From NCBI RefSeq assembly GCF_000382205.1, contig NZ_KB907788.1, positions 1,154,748 to 1,218,747 on the forward strand: 64,000 bases of DNA. Direction: 5' to 3'. The position numbers and the translations under genes were made by a program. How positions within the stretch are numbered: the first letter of the stretch is position 1; every line of letters starts with the position of its first letter. The stretch comes from Dyadobacter beijingensis DSM 21582. GTDB lineage: Bacteria; Bacteroidota; Bacteroidia; Cytophagales; Spirosomataceae. This document shows, piece after piece, positions 62,222 to 64,000 of this stretch. Below the pieces are notes generated by a model. The model did no database searches. It was not told the DNA's origin and was given only the letters and a program-made list of their open reading frames with translations.

Positions 62222-62959
62222 ATGAAAACCAGGATCGCCTGCCTTTTTTGTCTGCTTGCTGGTACAATTACCGTGCGCGCCCAACAAATTGAGCCTGCCA
62301 AAACAAACCAGCTTATCGACCTTGCCGGAACGATCGGCAGCTCCCAGGGTTCCGGGGCATTGTCCTATGTCTACAATTGGCGCATTGGTAAAAAGAGGAA
62401 AATCGAAGCTGGCCTGGGCCTGAGGTTGACAAGCGTTGCGGGCACAAAGCTCACCTACACTACCGCTGGTCCGGCCAGACTTACGCGGTCATTTACAACA
62501 CCATTTGTGATTTTCTTTGCGGGGCAAAAAACCGAAAACTGGGATACCCTGACTGTCCAGCGCCCATTCGTCAACGCATTGAATGTAACAATTAACCTGG
62601 GCTATCGTTTCAATCAAAAGCTTAGTGCAGGGTTTAATATTGATCTGATCGGCGCGACCTTCGGCCAGAAGTCATCCTCTGTTTTCCAAAGCAATGGCAG
62701 TACAAGCACTGATGCGGCTTCAAAACCCACTGCATTCAGTCTCTTGCTGACCGGCGATCATGACCGGGGTTCATTGAATTCCGAGTTTTTTCTCAAATAC
62801 CAGATCAATGGCAAATGGGGCGTGAGGGCGATCTATCAGTTTTTGTTTACCGAGTACACTGCTGGAAGCGTCAGACAAACTGCTGCCGACGGTACTGTAA
62901 TTGAGCGGTTCCGAAATAAGGCCAACAATTTTGGATTGGGCCTTTCTTATTCGTTTTAA
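62222..62959 (+). CDS. Predicted outer membrane beta-barrel protein
   Basis: The 245-residue protein has a signal peptide (ending ITVRAQQ). Alternating amphipathic strands run throughout (for example NLGYRFNQKLSAGFNIDLIG and WGVRAIYQFLFTEYTAG), and it ends in a terminal Phe (GLGLSYSF), typical for small barrels. No specific family is recognised. It is 24 bases behind DoxX and 25 bases before the DM13 gene, so it is part of this run. Confidence 0.75.
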   Translation: MKTRIACLFCLLAGTITVRAQQIEPAKTNQLIDLAGTIGSSQGSGALSYVYNWRIGKKRKIEAGLGLRLTSVAGTKLTYTTAGPARLTRSFTTPFVIFFAGQKTENWDTLTVQRPFVNALNVTINLGYRFNQKLSAGFNIDLIGATFGQKSSSVFQSNGSTSTDAASKPTAFSLLLTGDHDRGSLNSEFFLKYQINGKWGVRAIYQFLFTEYTAGSVRQTAADGTVIERFRNKANNFGLGLSYSF

Positions 62960-62984
62960 TGTTTAAACCAAAAATCTCAAAGCC

Positions 62985-63413
62985 ATGAAAAATATCATCT
63001 TCGTTTCTTTACTTGGACTGGTCTTAACCAATTGCAAAAGAGAAGAAAACACGCCAGTCGAGCCGTTAATGGAAACGGTAGACAGTACGGCTGTCGTCAA
63101 TGTAAAAGGAAGCTTTACGGGCATAGGCGGAGAATCCGTTTCAGGAACGGCCAGGATTATTACTGCTGGCGAAAAATATAGTCTTGTCCTCGACCAATTC
63201 AGCACCAATAACGGGCCAGACTTGCACGTATATCTTTCTAAACAGGCCATGCCGAAAGATTTTATCGACCTGGGTTCGTTGAAATCTACGCGGGGAACAC
63301 AGGTATATGAAATAAATGGAAAACCTGATCTTGCTGAGTATAAATATGCGCTGATCCATTGCCAGCAGTTTAACCATTTGTTCGGATCAGCGCTTTTGAG
63401 TGAAATCAATTGA
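62985..63413 (+). CDS. DM13-domain lipoprotein
   Basis: The 142-residue protein has a lipoprotein signal (MKNIIFVSLLGLVLTNC). A DM13 domain is at about 40-140: VNVKGSFTGIGGESVSGTAR, FSTNNGPDLHVYLSKQAMP, and HCQQFNHLFGSALL with a Cys near the end. DM13 is proposed as an electron-transfer or redox domain in secreted proteins. It closes the YceI-YHS-DoxX run. No clear terminator is seen behind it. Confidence 0.87.
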   Translation: MKNIIFVSLLGLVLTNCKREENTPVEPLMETVDSTAVVNVKGSFTGIGGESVSGTARIITAGEKYSLVLDQFSTNNGPDLHVYLSKQAMPKDFIDLGSLKSTRGTQVYEINGKPDLAEYKYALIHCQQFNHLFGSALLSEIN

Positions 63414-63796
63414 ATAACAAATCAATACGTTTCTGGGCACCGATCTGATCCTGCACGCGGGGATTTTCGATTGAATTCGGTTCCCTTTTAAGGCGACCAC
63501 TCTGCTGTAGTAGAATTTAATCCTACTTGCCCCATTTGCAATCCAAAACAAAAATCCGATGGATAGCAACTTGGCTAATTTGAGCGCTACCATTGACTTT
63601 GCTTACTAGAATATAGGCAACGGATAACCTGAAGACCAGTTAGGTATCCAGCATTGATCTGATGTTTAGATCGTTAATATAATACTCCCGAAAATCTGGA
63701 CAGCTGCTTAAATTTCTAATTTGCGCGTGACGTCCTCCCAGGTATTCAGACGGTTGAAAGCAGAGTTTCCGGTGTTTCTGAGCCCCTCCCTGGTTT
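63414..63796. other. Intergenic region with the end of an IS element
   Basis: No gene is seen up to about 63680. From there the sequence looks like the right end of the IS element whose transposase follows. The likely terminal motif is near 63685-63705 (on the minus strand CTGTCCAGATTTTCGGGAG). The exact border cannot be set without the other end. Confidence 0.45.
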
Positions 63797-63830
63797 TCAG
63801 ACGGTTGAAAGTAGAGTTTCCGATGTTTCT
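63734..63830. repeat. Duplicated 46-base segment at the transposase 3' end
   Basis: 63734-63779 and 63785-63830 are direct copies with about five differences (shared part TTCAGACGGTTGAAAG). The second copy contains the last codons and stop of the transposase. Confidence 0.8.
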
Positions 63831-64000
63831 TGATGTAAATTAACAAATTCTTTTGGGGTTAAATCATTCAGCGCGCTGTGAGGCCTGAAGTGGTTGTATT
63901 CCCAACGAAAGTCCTCGATTTTTTCTCGGGCGTCGTCCAGCGATAAGAACCAATTGACTGAAAGGCATTCGTCTCGGAATTTTCCGTTAAATGATTCAAC
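63797..64000 (-). CDS. IS3-family transposase (DDE integrase domain), 3' part only
   Basis: 67 codons are visible, continuing past the window edge. They read VESFNGKFRDECLSVNWFLS and then FRWEYNHFRPHSALNDLTPK, the typical C-terminal end of the OrfB rve domain with the last catalytic Glu (DEC). The protein ends LLSTV inside a duplicated 46-base segment. It would cut and join DNA ends of its IS element. Whether the element is complete cannot be judged. Confidence 0.92.
   Translation of the reverse strand, partial: VESFNGKFRDECLSVNWFLSLDDAREKIEDFRWEYNHFRPHSALNDLTPKEFVNLHQETSETLLSTV

Noticed and set aside
63734..63830. Possible CRISPR-like repeat
   Set aside because: Only two copies separated by 5 bases, no spacers and no cas genes.
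63640..63846. 68-codon frame with repeated HRKLYFQPSE-like units
   Set aside because: It is the out-of-frame reading of the duplicated 46-base segment of the IS end; the true transposase frame stops at 63797.

Overview
The window reads as a chromosomal stretch of a Bacteroidota member, most likely a Dyadobacter-like cytophagale. The genus is an inference; the phylum is well supported. Evidence includes a SusC/SusD pair, a secreted M4 peptidase with a type IX secretion C-terminal domain, several LytS/LytTR and propeller-type sensor kinases, and promoters of the Bacteroidota form TTTG-N19-TAnnTTTG. The left half is GC-rich. The block at about 35-39 kb is clearly AT-richer.

Layout, left half. 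1-2.9 kb: the 3' part of a molybdopterin oxidoreductase large subunit and an orphan LytS-type kinase. 3.3-7.9 kb: a TonB-dependent receptor followed by a secreted phosphodiesterase. 8.1-9.5 kb: a TspO-related membrane protein and a small secreted protein. 9.7-15.4 kb: a complete RND efflux operon (adaptor, pump, outer membrane channel). 15.5-20.2 kb: a pseudogene remnant and the M4 peptidase. 20.3-26.3 kb (minus strand): lipoprotein, SusD, SusC and a lipocalin-like lipoprotein. 26.4-28.8 kb: an AlkB-like dioxygenase, then an MBL hydrolase divergent from a LysR regulator. 28.8-34.5 kb (minus strand): ECF sigma factor, a TonB receptor reduced by internal deletion, a LytTR regulator, its propeller kinase, and two very small proteins.

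35.0-40.6 kb is an integration hot spot at a tRNA-Lys gene. A roughly 4.0 kb element is bounded by an 18-bp direct repeat of the tRNA 3' end. It carries a tyrosine recombinase and two unrecognised secreted-protein genes. A second tyrosine recombinase follows directly behind the right repeat. Both recombinase genes are preceded by the same arrangement of short repeats (two direct copies 12 bp apart plus one inverted copy), with a different repeat sequence in each. These look like integrase arm sites. The tRNA's probable original terminator now lies behind the right repeat.

41.1-49.5 kb (minus strand): a GbsR/MarR-regulated MacAB-like efflux operon with a perfect inverted-repeat operator, an intact NhaA, a sodium:alanine symporter, and a truncated second nhaA copy.

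49.7-59.7 kb may be a single regulatory unit. A sigma-54-type response regulator stands beside a six-gene operon: NRDE/TANGO2 hydrolase, ATP-grasp ligase, LysE exporter, alpha/beta hydrolase, TfoX-like protein, and a frameshifted glyoxalase-like gene. A large hybrid sensor kinase is convergent with it. Three copies of a 16-bp palindrome with the shared core CGAAATATCG lie in front of the regulator, in front of the operon, and in front of the kinase. This is the best candidate for an undescribed system. 59.7-63.4 kb is a colinear run (DinB, YceI, two YHS proteins, DoxX, an outer membrane protein, DM13) that looks like an envelope redox or stress set. The window ends inside an IS3-family transposase.
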